64,000 nucleotides of DNA, from NCBI RefSeq assembly GCF_019977315.1, contig NZ_AP024652.1, positions 3,038,001 through 3,102,000 of the forward strand, given 5' to 3'. The stretch's first letter is position 1, and each line of letters begins with the position of its first letter. Source of the stretch: Arthrobacter sp. StoSoilB22 (GTDB lineage Bacteria; Actinomycetota; Actinomycetes; Actinomycetales; Micrococcaceae). Both the position numbers and the translations under genes were made by a program. Below the pieces are notes generated by a model that worked only from the letters and a program-made list of their open reading frames with translations, did no database searches and was not told the origin of the DNA. Below, in pieces: positions 52,648 through 61,466 of this stretch.

Positions 52648-53596
52648 CGAGTTCGGCGAGCAACTCCCCGCCCTCATTGACCACGAGTTCGCGGAACAGC
52701 TTGACGGCGTCCGGCTCAAAGCTTCGCTCCCGCCAGGCAAGACCAATCTGCCGGAAGGCCAGGTCCGATTCGATGGCTACTTCCACGAGCCCGAGTTCGG
52801 CCTTCGGAAGGAACTGCCCTGTCCCGGCCCCGGGGCCTGCCGGGGGCAGGATGCTGAACCCCAGCCCGGCGGAGACCAGGCCACGGGCCGAGGTGGACTC
52901 CTGGACTTCAAAGGCAATCCGCGGACGAAAGCCGGCTTCCCGCAGCAGCGCCTCCCCAAGCGCCCGCAGGCCCACTCCCTCGGGCAGGGTGATGTAGGGA
53001 TCGTGCCGGAGCTCGGAGAGGTGCACGCTGCTCCGCTCCGCCAAGGGATGCCTGTAGTGAAGGACGGCCCGCAACGGTTCGCGGTACAGCGGCATGGCAC
53101 GAACGCCCCGCCCCTCCGGTGCAATAGGCGCCGTGAGGGCGAAATCCATGTCCCCGCTGGCCAGCTGCGTCAGGCAGTCGTCGCGGGGACCCTGCCAGAG
53201 TTCGAAGACCGTATGCGGGTACCGGCTGCGGAAGGCACTGATGAGAAGGGGCAGCGTCGCTTCGCCAAAGGTGTGCTGGAAGGAGACCCCTATGCGCCCG
53301 CGCACCACGTCCGATTCGTGCCGTACCCTGTCCAACCCGGCCTGGAAATCCTGCAGTGCTGCCTCGATGTAGGGCAACAGGGTCCTGGCTGCGGGGGTCA
53401 GCCGGATGCCCCGGCCGTCCCGGATCAGCAGGTCCATGCCCACTATGGCGCTTGCCCTGGCCACAGCCCGGCTCACAGTTGACTGTGGAACGCCGAGGAT
53501 CTCCGCGGTTTCAGTCATGTGTTCCGTGCGGCCAAGTTCGGCAAGGACGGGCAGCAACGGGAGTAGCTGAACGAGTTGGTGATGATCCGGCTCCAC
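52622..53596 (-). CDS. LysR family transcriptional regulator (YnfL-like)
   Basis: 324 residues. N-terminal winged helix (LVQLLPLLPVLAELGRTEHM, EILGVPQSTVSRAVARA) then a PBP-like effector domain (VRGRIGVSFQHTFGEATLPL). GTG 53596 has AAAGGA upstream. It is divergent from a YnfM-type exporter, the ynfL-ynfM order of E. coli, so it likely controls that transporter from the palindrome at 53627. Confidence 0.9.
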   Translation of the reverse strand: MEPDHHQLVQLLPLLPVLAELGRTEHMTETAEILGVPQSTVSRAVARASAIVGMDLLIRDGRGIRLTPAARTLLPYIEAALQDFQAGLDRVRHESDVVRGRIGVSFQHTFGEATLPLLISAFRSRYPHTVFELWQGPRDDCLTQLASGDMDFALTAPIAPEGRGVRAMPLYREPLRAVLHYRHPLAERSSVHLSELRHDPYITLPEGVGLRALGEALLREAGFRPRIAFEVQESTSARGLVSAGLGFSILPPAGPGAGTGQFLPKAELGLVEVAIESDLAFRQIGLAWRERSFEPDAVKLFRELVVNEGGELLAELVRARSGTP

Positions 53597-53626
53597 TGCA
53601 TTCCTTTGCCATTCACGATTGATGCG

Positions 53627-53638
53627 TCAATGCATTGA
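53627..53638. promoter_or_regulatory. Candidate LysR operator between regulator and exporter
   Basis: TCAATGCATTGA is a perfect 12-bp palindrome in the 97-bp divergent gap. A second ATGCATTGG half-site is near 53652, as expected for recognition and activation sites of LysR proteins. Confidence 0.5.
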
Positions 53639-53681
53639 TCCTAGTAGACCTATGCATTGGAACGGGGAGTGTGCTCCCTCC

Positions 53682-53687
53682 TAATCT
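53682..53687 (+). promoter_or_regulatory. -10 element of the YnfM-type exporter, probable leaderless promoter
   Basis: TAATCT six bases before GTG 53694. Confidence 0.5.
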
Positions 53688-53693
53688 GGCCCA

Positions 53694-54923
53694 GTGAGCA
53701 AAACAACCTCGGTGACCAGCACCGTAGCCTGGGACGGGCATGCGAAGGGATCCCGCGGTTACAGCCGCGTATTGGCCGCGTTGGCCCTCGCCGGCGTTGC
53801 GACCTTCGCCCAGTTGTATTCCACCCAGGCCGTGCTTCCCCTCATGGCGGCTGAGCTGCAGATCACGGCCGCCGAAGCCGCCTTGAGCATTTCCCTCGCC
53901 ACCGTAGGCCTGGCCGCCACCGTGCTTCCGTGGTCATTCCTGGCCGACAGGATTGGGCGGGTCCGCGCCATGACCTTGGGAATCGCCACCGCCACGCTGT
54001 TGGGGCTGCTGGTGCCACTGGCCCCCACAGTGCCTGTGTTGCTGGGACTGCGCACCTTGGAAGGCATGGCCTTGGGCGGCATCCCCGCAATCGCCATCGC
54101 GTATCTCAACGAGGAAGTCACCAAGGTCCACACGGCGCTGGCAGCCGGCACCTATGTTGCCGGAACTACACTCGGCGGACTGGCCGGACGCTTGGTGGCC
54201 GGGCCCGTTGGAGAACTCTGGGGATGGCGTGCCGCAGCCTTGGCGGTGTCCCTGCTCGCCACGGTTTCAGCCGTCTTGTTCCTGGTGATTGTTCCCAAAC
54301 AACGCCGGTTCAGTCCGGCCCCGGCCCTGGGATTTCGCGGAGCGGTCCGCATCCTGGGCGGGCACGCAGGCAATCCCAAACTGCTATCGCTGTATCTGCA
54401 GGCGTTCCTCCTCATGGGTGGTTTCGTCGCCGTCTATAACTACCTCGGATTCCGTTTGCACGCAGAACCCTTTGGGCTTCCTGCCACCGTTGTGAGCCTC
54501 ATTTTCCTGGCGTACTTGTCCGGGACGGTCAGTTCACGCTGGGCTGCGGGTCTGACCACCAGGTTCGGCCGGCGGAACGTTCTGGTGGCCGGTATCGCCA
54601 TCATGTCGGCAGGTTTGTCCATGACGTTGGTGGAGAACCTGGTAGCCACCTTGGCCGGGCTGGTGATCTTCACCGGCGGCTTCTTCGCCGCCCATAGCGT
54701 CGGCTCAGGGTGGACCGGAACCATCGCCACAACGGGTCGTGCGCAGGCAGCATCCCTGTACAACCTGTCCTACTACCTGGGTTCCAGCGTCATCGGCTGG
54801 GCAGGCGGTCTCGCCTTTCAGGCGTTTGGCTGGCCGGCTCTGGCATTGAGTGTGATCGCATTGTCATGCACGACGGCGGCAGTCACCTTGATAGTTCACC
54901 GCCCACCGCGCTACTGCCGCTGA
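53694..54923 (+). CDS. MFS transporter, YnfM type
   Basis: 409 residues with 12 predicted helices. ATFAQLYSTQAVLPLMAAEL and LADRIGRVRAMTLGI (MFS motif A after helix two) are clear; GYSRVLAALALAGVATFAQ starts helix one. The second half contains the matching loop RFGRRNVLVAGI. The substrate is unknown; relatives export arabinose, drugs or small metabolites. Divergent LysR partner. Confidence 0.9.
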   Translation: MSKTTSVTSTVAWDGHAKGSRGYSRVLAALALAGVATFAQLYSTQAVLPLMAAELQITAAEAALSISLATVGLAATVLPWSFLADRIGRVRAMTLGIATATLLGLLVPLAPTVPVLLGLRTLEGMALGGIPAIAIAYLNEEVTKVHTALAAGTYVAGTTLGGLAGRLVAGPVGELWGWRAAALAVSLLATVSAVLFLVIVPKQRRFSPAPALGFRGAVRILGGHAGNPKLLSLYLQAFLLMGGFVAVYNYLGFRLHAEPFGLPATVVSLIFLAYLSGTVSSRWAAGLTTRFGRRNVLVAGIAIMSAGLSMTLVENLVATLAGLVIFTGGFFAAHSVGSGWTGTIATTGRAQAASLYNLSYYLGSSVIGWAGGLAFQAFGWPALALSVIALSCTTAAVTLIVHRPPRYCR

Positions 54924-54940
54924 TTTCACCCGGCTGCCCC

Positions 54941-54946
54941 TACAAT
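54941..54946 (+). promoter_or_regulatory. -10 element of the TMEM175-type gene, probable leaderless promoter
   Basis: TACAAT seven bases before ATG 54954. A GGAGG lies only one base from the ATG, too close to act as a ribosome-binding site. Confidence 0.5.
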
Positions 54947-54953
54947 CGGAGGC

Positions 54954-55595
54954 ATGACACAGGTCACGAAAAGCCGGGAGCTGTCGTCGCCGGAACGTCT
55001 GCAGGCCTTTACGGATGCCGTTGTGGCGATTGCTTTGACGTTGTTGATCTTGCCGCTCATGGAAAGCGTGGGAGAACTTGCTGACCACGACGGTACGACG
55101 GCTGAGTGGTTGGCTGCGGAACAGTATGCTTTGCTCGGCTTTGCCCTGAGTTTCATCCTCATCGCCGTTTTTTGGGTTCACCACCACAAGATCTTCCACA
55201 GCGTCAAGCGTGTGGACGCGGGCTTGCTGTGGTTGACGGTTGGATGGATGTTCACCATTGTGGTGATGCCGGTGGCAACCTCGTTGTCCACCCAGATGGA
55301 GTCTGATTGGGCCCAGCCCTTGGTCTACATAGGAACCCTGTTCACTACCAGCCTGATGCTTCTCCTGACACGCACTTATCTGCGGTCCCACCCTGACCTC
55401 CACCAGATGTCTGACGCCGACGCTGTTATGGGGATTCGAGCCAGTTTCATCGTTTCCGGGCTCTTCCTTGCTGCGCTAGTTCTGGCCGTTGTCATTCCCG
55501 GTGCAGGAAACTGGCCTCTGCTGTTGATGCTCCTCAGCGAACCGCTCCAACGGTTGGACCGGCGACGAGGTAGCCGCCCGCCCGCGGAACGATAG
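54954..55595 (+). CDS. TMEM175/DUF1211 family potassium-channel-like protein
   Basis: 213 residues with about five or six helices. Helix one has the family pattern RLQAFTDAVVAIALTLLIL (usual RxxxFSD; Ser is Thr here). ILIAVFWVHHHKIFHSVKRV and LLWLTVGWMFTIVVMPVAT are typical second and third segments. Bacterial members form K+ leak channels as tetramers. The C-terminus is short and basic. Confidence 0.88.
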   Translation: MTQVTKSRELSSPERLQAFTDAVVAIALTLLILPLMESVGELADHDGTTAEWLAAEQYALLGFALSFILIAVFWVHHHKIFHSVKRVDAGLLWLTVGWMFTIVVMPVATSLSTQMESDWAQPLVYIGTLFTTSLMLLLTRTYLRSHPDLHQMSDADAVMGIRASFIVSGLFLAALVLAVVIPGAGNWPLLLMLLSEPLQRLDRRRGSRPPAER

Positions 55596-55649
55596 TCACC
55601 TGAAGAATTGACCGCCTAAGATGGTTGAAAGGCAATTTCAGGAGGATCC

Positions 55650-56156
55650 GTGAGCAACCCCACGAAGAATGTTCGGTCAAGCCCGGGCAGCGCAGAGCCG
55701 CTGGATGCGATCGACGAACGGATTCTCGCAGCGTTGGTGGACGACGCCCGCATCTCCAACAAGCAATTGGCTGAACTTGTGGGGATCGCCCCCTCCACGG
55801 CCCTGATGCGCACCAGGGCACTCTCCGAACGCGGAATCATTGAAGGCTTCGAAGCAGTCTTGAGCCTGCCGGCAATCGGCCGCTCTGTTCAGGCCCTCAT
55901 CGCTGTACGCCTGCGCGCCCATGACCGGGACCAGATTGACCGCTTCACGGCGAGGGTCCCCAAGCTCCCGGCGGTCATTTCCACGTTCCACACCACCGGC
56001 TCAGTGGACTATCTCCTCCACATAGCCGTCGCCAATACAGATGACCTCCGCAACTGGCTCCTGGACAACCTCGCCACTGATCCCGTGGTCGGCCACACCG
56101 AAACCACCATGGTCTTCCAGCACATTCCCGGCAATCGCGGACCGCTACCCGAATAA
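55650..56156 (+). CDS. Lrp/AsnC family regulator 1
   Basis: 168 residues. The N-terminal AsnC helix-turn-helix (AIDERILAALVDDARISNKQ, LAELVGIAPSTALMRTRAL) is followed by a RAM effector domain (VISTFHTTGSVDYLLHIAVA). GTG 55650 has AGGAGG upstream. It is convergent to an MFS gene three bases away; a second Lrp lies beyond that gene. Confidence 0.9.
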   Translation: MSNPTKNVRSSPGSAEPLDAIDERILAALVDDARISNKQLAELVGIAPSTALMRTRALSERGIIEGFEAVLSLPAIGRSVQALIAVRLRAHDRDQIDRFTARVPKLPAVISTFHTTGSVDYLLHIAVANTDDLRNWLLDNLATDPVVGHTETTMVFQHIPGNRGPLPE

Positions 56157-56159
56157 ACC

Positions 56160-57431
56160 TCAGGAACCCGAAGAACCTCGAAGAGACAGGGCGCTACGGC
56201 GAGACACTGAACTCCGCAGGGACACTGCCGCGAGGATCATGGCTGCCACGCCGCACAGAGCAGTGAAAACTACGACGGCGGTCTGCAGGCCGAGTGCGGT
56301 GACTGCCAGTCCCAGCCCAATCACCGGAGCAGCACTGCCCAGGTAGGTGATGACGTAGACGGTGCTGATCACCTGGGCGTGACGCGCTGCTTCGACCTTT
56401 CCGGCCACCTCGTTGAAAACCTGCCGGAAGGCAATCCCTTGGCCTACCCCGGCAGTTATGCTGGCAGCCACCAGCAGCCAAGGGCTGGACCACGCCGCCG
56501 CGGCTCCCACCAGAACCACCGAGACCCCCAGCACGCCAAGGGACACAGGAACAACCAAGCTTCCACGGGCACCCAGCAGCTGGCTCAGGGCCGAGGCACC
56601 CAAAGTGACACCGGCAAGCAGCCCGATCAGGGGCCTTGAATCGGCGTGGACCACGCTGGCGAAGTATCCGGGTGCCAACGAAAGGCAGAAGCCGAATACC
56701 GCGAAGCTGAGGAACCCCGTTGCCGCAGCCATCCAGAAGGCTCCGCGGGCATCCCGGGAGATGGACGGCTTCCGGGGAGCCAGGACCTTGAGGGGTTTGG
56801 GGCCTTCCGCCGGAGCGATCGCAGGCCTGGCCTTCAGGAGCCACAGGGGAATGAGGGCAGCAATCAACACTGCCGAATGGACGAAGTACGGGGTGCGGGT
56901 GGGGTCCGGCAAGAGCGACAAGAGGCCACCGATGGCGGGGCCTGCCGCTACACCTCCGGCTGAGGACAGCAATGTAAAACGGGAGGCCCAGTCAGGTCGC
57001 AGGGGAAGCAGTTCGCGCAGCGCCGCGGAGCTGGCTCCCGTAGCAAGCCCTACGGCCACGCCCTGCAGCGCCCTGCCAAGGCACAACCAGACCAGCGAGT
57101 CCGCATTGGCGAAGATGATCCCGCCTGCCAAACCGACAAGCACAGCCAGGACCAGCGCAGCCCTCCGCCCTATGTGGTCGGACCAGTGGCCAGCCACCAT
57201 GAGGACGGCTACCAGGGCAAGGACGTAGCTCGAGAAAGCGACAGTGACGCCCAGCGATGACATTCCGAGCCTGGCTTGGAGCAAGGGATACAAGGGCGTA
57301 GCGAGGTTGGCGCCAACCAGCAGCGTAAAGATCACAACCCCGGCCAGGACCAGCCTGGCGGTGGTGGAGGCATCCCATCCCCAGCGCGCGGCTGTGGCCG
57401 GGCGCATGCGGAGTTCGCTCAAGACAGTCAT
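56160..57431 (-). CDS. MFS transporter (drug/metabolite exporter type)
   Basis: 423 residues with 12 helices. LVGANLATPLYPLLQARLGM is helix one, and VLMVAGHWSDHIGRRAALVL carries motif A. The C-terminus is Ser/Arg rich. It is divergent from a second Lrp regulator (57605), which probably controls it, as in many Lrp-exporter pairs for amino acids. The substrate is unknown. Confidence 0.9.
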   Translation of the reverse strand: MTVLSELRMRPATAARWGWDASTTARLVLAGVVIFTLLVGANLATPLYPLLQARLGMSSLGVTVAFSSYVLALVAVLMVAGHWSDHIGRRAALVLAVLVGLAGGIIFANADSLVWLCLGRALQGVAVGLATGASSAALRELLPLRPDWASRFTLLSSAGGVAAGPAIGGLLSLLPDPTRTPYFVHSAVLIAALIPLWLLKARPAIAPAEGPKPLKVLAPRKPSISRDARGAFWMAAATGFLSFAVFGFCLSLAPGYFASVVHADSRPLIGLLAGVTLGASALSQLLGARGSLVVPVSLGVLGVSVVLVGAAAAWSSPWLLVAASITAGVGQGIAFRQVFNEVAGKVEAARHAQVISTVYVITYLGSAAPVIGLGLAVTALGLQTAVVVFTALCGVAAMILAAVSLRSSVSRRSALSLRGSSGS

Positions 57432-57554
57432 TTCATTGCCTTCGGGCTCGGTGGCCGGGCTGTTGATCTCCTTGTGGGAAGCGCAGTCCGGCTAAGTATT
57501 GATGGCAACAGAATGCAATGGCATTGACCTCGAAGAGCTTTAGAGATGCAAGAA

Positions 57555-57571
57555 TTGAGCAAAATACTCAA
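57555..57571. promoter_or_regulatory. Candidate Lrp operator
   Basis: TTGAG-N7-CTCAA inverted repeat in the gap between the MFS gene and Lrp gene 2. The spacing and A/T-rich centre fit AsnC/Lrp boxes. Confidence 0.45.
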
Positions 57572-57604
57572 AGTACTGCGAGCCAAATGAGCTGGAGTGA
57601 CCAT

Positions 57605-58120
57605 TTGAACACCCTTGACCCCATGGACCTGAAGATCCTCCTGGAACTCATCAAGGATCCACGCATCCAGATCGCCGAGTTGAGCGAGGAACTGGGCATA
57701 GCGCGTAACACTGCTCAAAGCCGGGTCAAGCGCCTTCTCCGGTCCGGGGTGCTTCATGCAGCCGGGCGGGAAGTAGACCTCGAAAAGGTGGGGTACGACG
57801 TCGTCGCCTTTGTGACCATTGAAGTCACCCACCGGGAACTCGACGGCGTTATTGGCGCCTTGCGCCTGATCCCCCAAGTGTTGGAGGTCCACGAAATTTC
57901 CGGTCGCGGCGACCTGTGGTGCCGGGTGGTGGCAACGGACACCCACAACCTGCAGTCTGCATTGCGCTCGGTGCTTCGCACTAAGGGAGTCATCAGAACC
58001 GAAACGGTGCTTGCTCTGCACACCCACATCCCGTACCGCACGGAGCCATTGATCGGCAGGATGGCGGCAACGCCAACACGGCCCCGGCAAGAGGGCCGGA
58101 GCGCCGGCTCGGAGGGCTAA
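57605..58120 (+). CDS. Lrp/AsnC family regulator 2
   Basis: 171 residues from TTG 57605, chosen because GGAG at 57594-57597 is seven bases upstream; ATG 57587 without a ribosome-binding site is an alternative. HTH: LDPMDLKILLELIKDPRIQI and LSEELGIARNTAQSRVKRLL. RAM domain: VLEVHEISGRGDLWCRVVAT. The C-terminal ~25 residues are Arg/Gly rich. Divergent from the MFS gene. Confidence 0.88.
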   Translation: MNTLDPMDLKILLELIKDPRIQIAELSEELGIARNTAQSRVKRLLRSGVLHAAGREVDLEKVGYDVVAFVTIEVTHRELDGVIGALRLIPQVLEVHEISGRGDLWCRVVATDTHNLQSALRSVLRTKGVIRTETVLALHTHIPYRTEPLIGRMAATPTRPRQEGRSAGSEG

Positions 58121-58125
58121 CGGAC

Positions 58126-58131
58126 TAGGCT
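58126..58131 (+). promoter_or_regulatory. -10 element of the DUF1761 gene, probable leaderless promoter
   Basis: TAGGCT seven bases before ATG 58139. Confidence 0.45.
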
Positions 58132-58138
58132 TTTAGGC

Positions 58139-58564
58139 ATGGATTGGCTCTCACACATTTCCCAGATCAACTGGCTCGCCGTACTACTGGCTTTCGTTTC
58201 ATCCATGGTGATCGGCTTTGTCTGGTACATGCCGGCCGTTCTGGGCCGCAGGTGGATGCAGGCAATCGGCAAGACCGAAGACGACCTCAAGAACATCGAA
58301 GGCGGAGCGGGCATCTGGGTTCCCATGATGGTGGCAGCGGCCGTGACCAGCATTCTCCTGGCCGTCCTCATCAGCGCCCTGGATCTCAATACTTTTGTTG
58401 CCGGCGGTTTCTTCGCCCTCATCCTTGCCTTGGTATTCCGTGCCGGGGGCCACGTCATTCACAACGGGTTCGCTGGCCGCCCCACCGCAGTAACCGTCAT
58501 TGATTCCGGCCACGACCTCCTGGCAATGACCATTGCGGGCGCCATCATCGGTGCCATGCAGTAG
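58139..58564 (+). CDS. DUF1761 family membrane protein
   Basis: 141 residues with four helices: WLAVLLAFVSSMVIGFVWYM, WVPMMVAAAVTSILLAVLIS, FFALILALVFRAGGHVIHN and LLAMTIAGAIIGAM. FVWYMPAVLGRRWMQAIG is the DUF1761 hallmark. Function unknown. Ten bases separate it from corA. Confidence 0.87.
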   Translation: MDWLSHISQINWLAVLLAFVSSMVIGFVWYMPAVLGRRWMQAIGKTEDDLKNIEGGAGIWVPMMVAAAVTSILLAVLISALDLNTFVAGGFFALILALVFRAGGHVIHNGFAGRPTAVTVIDSGHDLLAMTIAGAIIGAMQ

Positions 58565-58574
58565 CGTTCAACCA

Positions 58575-59570
58575 GTGACCATTATCGACAACGCCGTATA
58601 TGTAGACGGCGTGCGCACCGCCACCCCTCACAGCCTTGAACAGACGTTTGAGACGCTCTCCGAACATGGGGGCATGGCTTGGATTGGGCTGTACCGTCCC
58701 ACCAAGGATGAGATGGCCGCCGTCGCTCACGAGTTCGGGCTTCACCACCTCGCCGTGGAAGACGCCGTCTCGGCGCACCAACGGCCCAAGCTGGAGCGCT
58801 ACGACCACAACCTGTTCACCGTCCTACGGCCGGCCCGGTACCTGGACGAAACCGAGACGGTGGAATTCGGCGAGCTCCATGTCTTCACCGGACCAAACTT
58901 TGTGGTGACCATCCGCCATGCCGAAACCGGTGGCGTAGCTCGAGTGCGCAAACGGCTTGAGGAGCGCCCCGATCTCCTTCGCCATGGCCCCGAGGCTGTG
59001 CTGTACGCCCTCCTGGACCAAGTGGTGGATGATTACGCTCCCGTGGTCGCAGGCCTGGAAAACGACATCGACGAGATCGAAGACCAGCTCTTCAGCGGCG
59101 ACAGCGCTGTTTCACGTCGTATCTATGAGCTGGCCCGTGAAGTGATCCAGTTCCAGCGTGCCATCCACCCCCTGCCGGACATGATGGTGCTCCTGGAAAA
59201 GGGCTTCGAAAAGTACGGCGTTGACATCGAGCTCCAGCGCTCCCTCCGTGATGTGGAGGACCACGTCCAACGGGTGATCTCAAGGGCCAACTCGTTCAGG
59301 GACCTCCTCCAGAATGCGCTCACCCTTGATGGGACGCTAACGGCCAACCGCCAAAACGAGGCAAGCGCCGCCCAAAACGAGCAGGTCAAGAAGATCTCAT
59401 CCTGGGCGGCCATCTTGTTTGCGCCGTCCTTCGTAGCCGGCGTCTACGGAATGAACTTCGACCATATGCCCGAACTCCACTGGGACTTCGGTTATCCCCT
59501 GGCGGTAGGGCTGATGTTTGGCGCAGCCCTCCTCATGTACGCCATCTTCAAACGCAAAGGTTGGCTGTGA
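58575..59570 (+). CDS. corA: Magnesium/cobalt transporter CorA
   Basis: 331 residues from GTG 58575. The soluble funnel domain includes EFGLHHLAVEDAVSAHQRPK and the long helix before the membrane. The YGMNFDHMPEL motif after transmembrane helix one is diagnostic, and a second helix follows (PLAVGLMFGAALLMYAIFKR). It imports Mg2+ as a pentamer. Its stop overlaps the start of the zapE pseudogene (GTGA). Confidence 0.93.
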   Translation: MTIIDNAVYVDGVRTATPHSLEQTFETLSEHGGMAWIGLYRPTKDEMAAVAHEFGLHHLAVEDAVSAHQRPKLERYDHNLFTVLRPARYLDETETVEFGELHVFTGPNFVVTIRHAETGGVARVRKRLEERPDLLRHGPEAVLYALLDQVVDDYAPVVAGLENDIDEIEDQLFSGDSAVSRRIYELAREVIQFQRAIHPLPDMMVLLEKGFEKYGVDIELQRSLRDVEDHVQRVISRANSFRDLLQNALTLDGTLTANRQNEASAAQNEQVKKISSWAAILFAPSFVAGVYGMNFDHMPELHWDFGYPLAVGLMFGAALLMYAIFKRKGWL

Positions 59571-60467
59571 CGCCTTCCTTGGGACGTCCTCAAAGTCAAC
59601 GCGACATTGCCAGGACTTTACTCGAGGGCATGGCACACGACGCCGGGCAGTCCGGTTTTGCCTTTGAACCCAGCCAGCGGCAAGCAGCTGAGCGGTTGGC
59701 GACCTTTGGCGCCCAGGTGACAGGCCGCCGTCGGGCGCTTCCCCGAAAGCCGCCACGAAGCTTCCCGACTCTTGCGGACCGCCGCGCAGCGTCGCGTCTC
59801 CCTTGTGGTGACATCAAACTACGCCCCGGACGATTTGCTGCCCAATCCCCTATGGCATGACCATTTCCTGCCCACCATTGAAGCCATCAAGGACATGATG
59901 GACGTGGTGGAGATCAACGGCAGCACGGACTTTCGGCGCTATCCAGCCACTGGAACCCGCCCTGCCACGGAGACCGGGGCATTTCGATCCGGACGCATCA
60001 TTTCCCCCGGTACGCGCGGACAATTGGGCCGCCTCGGACTTTTCCGGCCGCCGCCAGCCCGGGGACGTGTTGTGCAACCGACAACCCAGCCGATAGTGGT
60101 CAAGAACTCCGACCCGGACCTTCTATGGGTTGGTTTTGCGGAACTGTGCGGTGGCTTGACCTCGACGTCGGACTTTCTGGTCCTGGCCGAAACATTCAGG
60201 ACGTGGGTCATCGACGACGTCCCTTCGCCAGCGGTAGGTGACGCTGCGTCCGCGCCGGCCTGGCAGCGCTTCAGCAACGTGGTGGATGTGCTCTACGACC
60301 AGGACATCACCCTCTTCCTGATCGGCAACGGCCCCCTCGACTGGGACATCGAGCCTAACGGCAACGCTCTACCCGTGGATCTCGCGCGCATCGCCAGCCG
60401 GTTATCCCCGCTGAGCCGATCCCATCCGGACCAGGCCTTGGAACGCGAAGAGGCCGCCGGAAGGTAA
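59567..60467 (+). pseudogene. zapE: zapE (AFG1-like ATPase), inactivated by internal deletion and frame change
   Basis: The 5' part (GTG 59567, DAGQSGFAFEPSQRQAAERL) matches the ZapE N-terminus. The 3' part, in another frame from about 59760, matches the C-terminal half: VTSNYAPDDLLPNPLWHDHF, VVEINGSTDFRRY, WQRFSNVVDVLYD. Between them, near 59740-59765, the Walker A and Walker B segments are missing, about 70-80 residues compared with E. coli ZapE, and the frame shifts. ZapE is a cell-division ATPase of the AAA type. No functional ATPase can be made from this copy. The start is coupled to corA. Confidence 0.82.
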
Positions 60468-60482
60468 GGTTCCAACGGCCTC
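60450..60482. terminator. Terminator between zapE pseudogene and ferritin gene
   Basis: GAGGCCGCCGGAA pairs imperfectly with TTCCAACGGCCTC around an eight-base loop, overlapping the last codons of zapE; convergent genes. Confidence 0.6.
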
Positions 60483-60509
60483 CTGTAGTAAATACCCCGA
60501 GGCTGGCAG

Positions 60510-61040
60510 CTAAATGACGCCGCCGGCCGCGGAGGGAGCACTGGCGTCGTGACCGCCGTCGCCAACGGTTTCGCGGGCTACATAATTCTCGATGTCGAAG
60601 AGGTTCTCGGCGCGCTCGGTGATGTTCAGCAGCGTGGTCATGGAGGCAACTTCCTCAACCTGCTCCTTCAGGAACCACAGCATGAACTGCTCACCCAAGG
60701 CATCGCCCTCTGAACGGGCAACACGGAACATCTCCTCGATGTTGCGGGTGACTTCCTTTTCCTGCTCCAAGGCGAGCGCAATGGGCTCCTTGGCGTTGGC
60801 GAAGTTATTGCGAACCGGGGCGATGCCCGGAATCTCCACGTGGACGTTGCGGTCCAGCATGTACTGGACCATCATCATGGCGTGGTTGCGCTCTTCCAGG
60901 GACTGGCGATAAAAGTGGCGGGCCAACTGTGGCAAGTCTTCGCCATCAAAATACACAGCCACGGCGATGTATTGCTGGGAGGCCGCAAACTCATTGGCAA
61001 CCTGGGCGGACAACAGCTCATTGAAAGTCTTCTTAGCCAT
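60510..61040 (-). CDS. Ferritin (non-haem)
   Basis: 176 residues, four-helix bundle. Ferroxidase-centre residues are visible: Glu in VANEFAASQQYIAVAVYFDG (about residue 17), Glu-Glu-x-x-His in SLEERNHAMMM (about 50-53), Glu in LALEQEKEV and Gln in FLKEQVEEVASMT. It stores iron in the cytosol as a 24-mer. The C-terminus has ~15 extra Gly/Ala/Ser residues. Confidence 0.93.
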   Translation of the reverse strand: MAKKTFNELLSAQVANEFAASQQYIAVAVYFDGEDLPQLARHFYRQSLEERNHAMMMVQYMLDRNVHVEIPGIAPVRNNFANAKEPIALALEQEKEVTRNIEEMFRVARSEGDALGEQFMLWFLKEQVEEVASMTTLLNITERAENLFDIENYVARETVGDGGHDASAPSAAGGVI

Positions 61041-61094
61041 GGCTCGATCCTACAGCCGGGGCATGACACTTTTATTGGTGAGGTTGGCCACTAC

Positions 61095-61466
61095 TCAAGG
61101 CAGCAGAAGGCTGATCCCAACACCGGCCGCAGCAGAGATAACGCTCGCCACCATGGATCCCAATCCATTGATGAGCGCCAAACCCACCCTTCCACTCTGT
61201 ACCAGTCTGATGGTCTCCAGACTCGCCGTGCTGAAGGTCGTGTACCCGCCCAGGAAGCCCGTCCCCAGTATTAGCAACAGGGACTCCGGCGCCTGGCCCC
61301 GCATTACCAGTCCGGCAAGGAACCCGAGAGCAAACGAGCCCGTGACATTTATCAGGATGGTTCCCCAGGGAAGTGCAGTCCTGAGGCGCTGGCGGATCAA
61401 TCCGTCCACCATAAACCTGACCGCTGCACCGACTCCGCCAGCAAGGGCGAGAAGTATCACCGTCAC
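61095..61466 (-). CDS. crcB: Fluoride channel CrcB, subunit 1
   Basis: 123 residues with four helices. GGVGAAVRFMVDG, GTILINVTGSFALGFLAG (conserved Asn) and TGFLGGYTTFSTASLE are Fluc/CrcB hallmarks. The second Phe of the usual TFSTF box is Ala here. It exports fluoride passively. It overlaps the second crcB by four bases and is the last gene of a usp-crcB-crcB operon. Confidence 0.92.
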   Translation of the reverse strand: MTVILLALAGGVGAAVRFMVDGLIRQRLRTALPWGTILINVTGSFALGFLAGLVMRGQAPESLLLILGTGFLGGYTTFSTASLETIRLVQSGRVGLALINGLGSMVASVISAAAGVGISLLLP

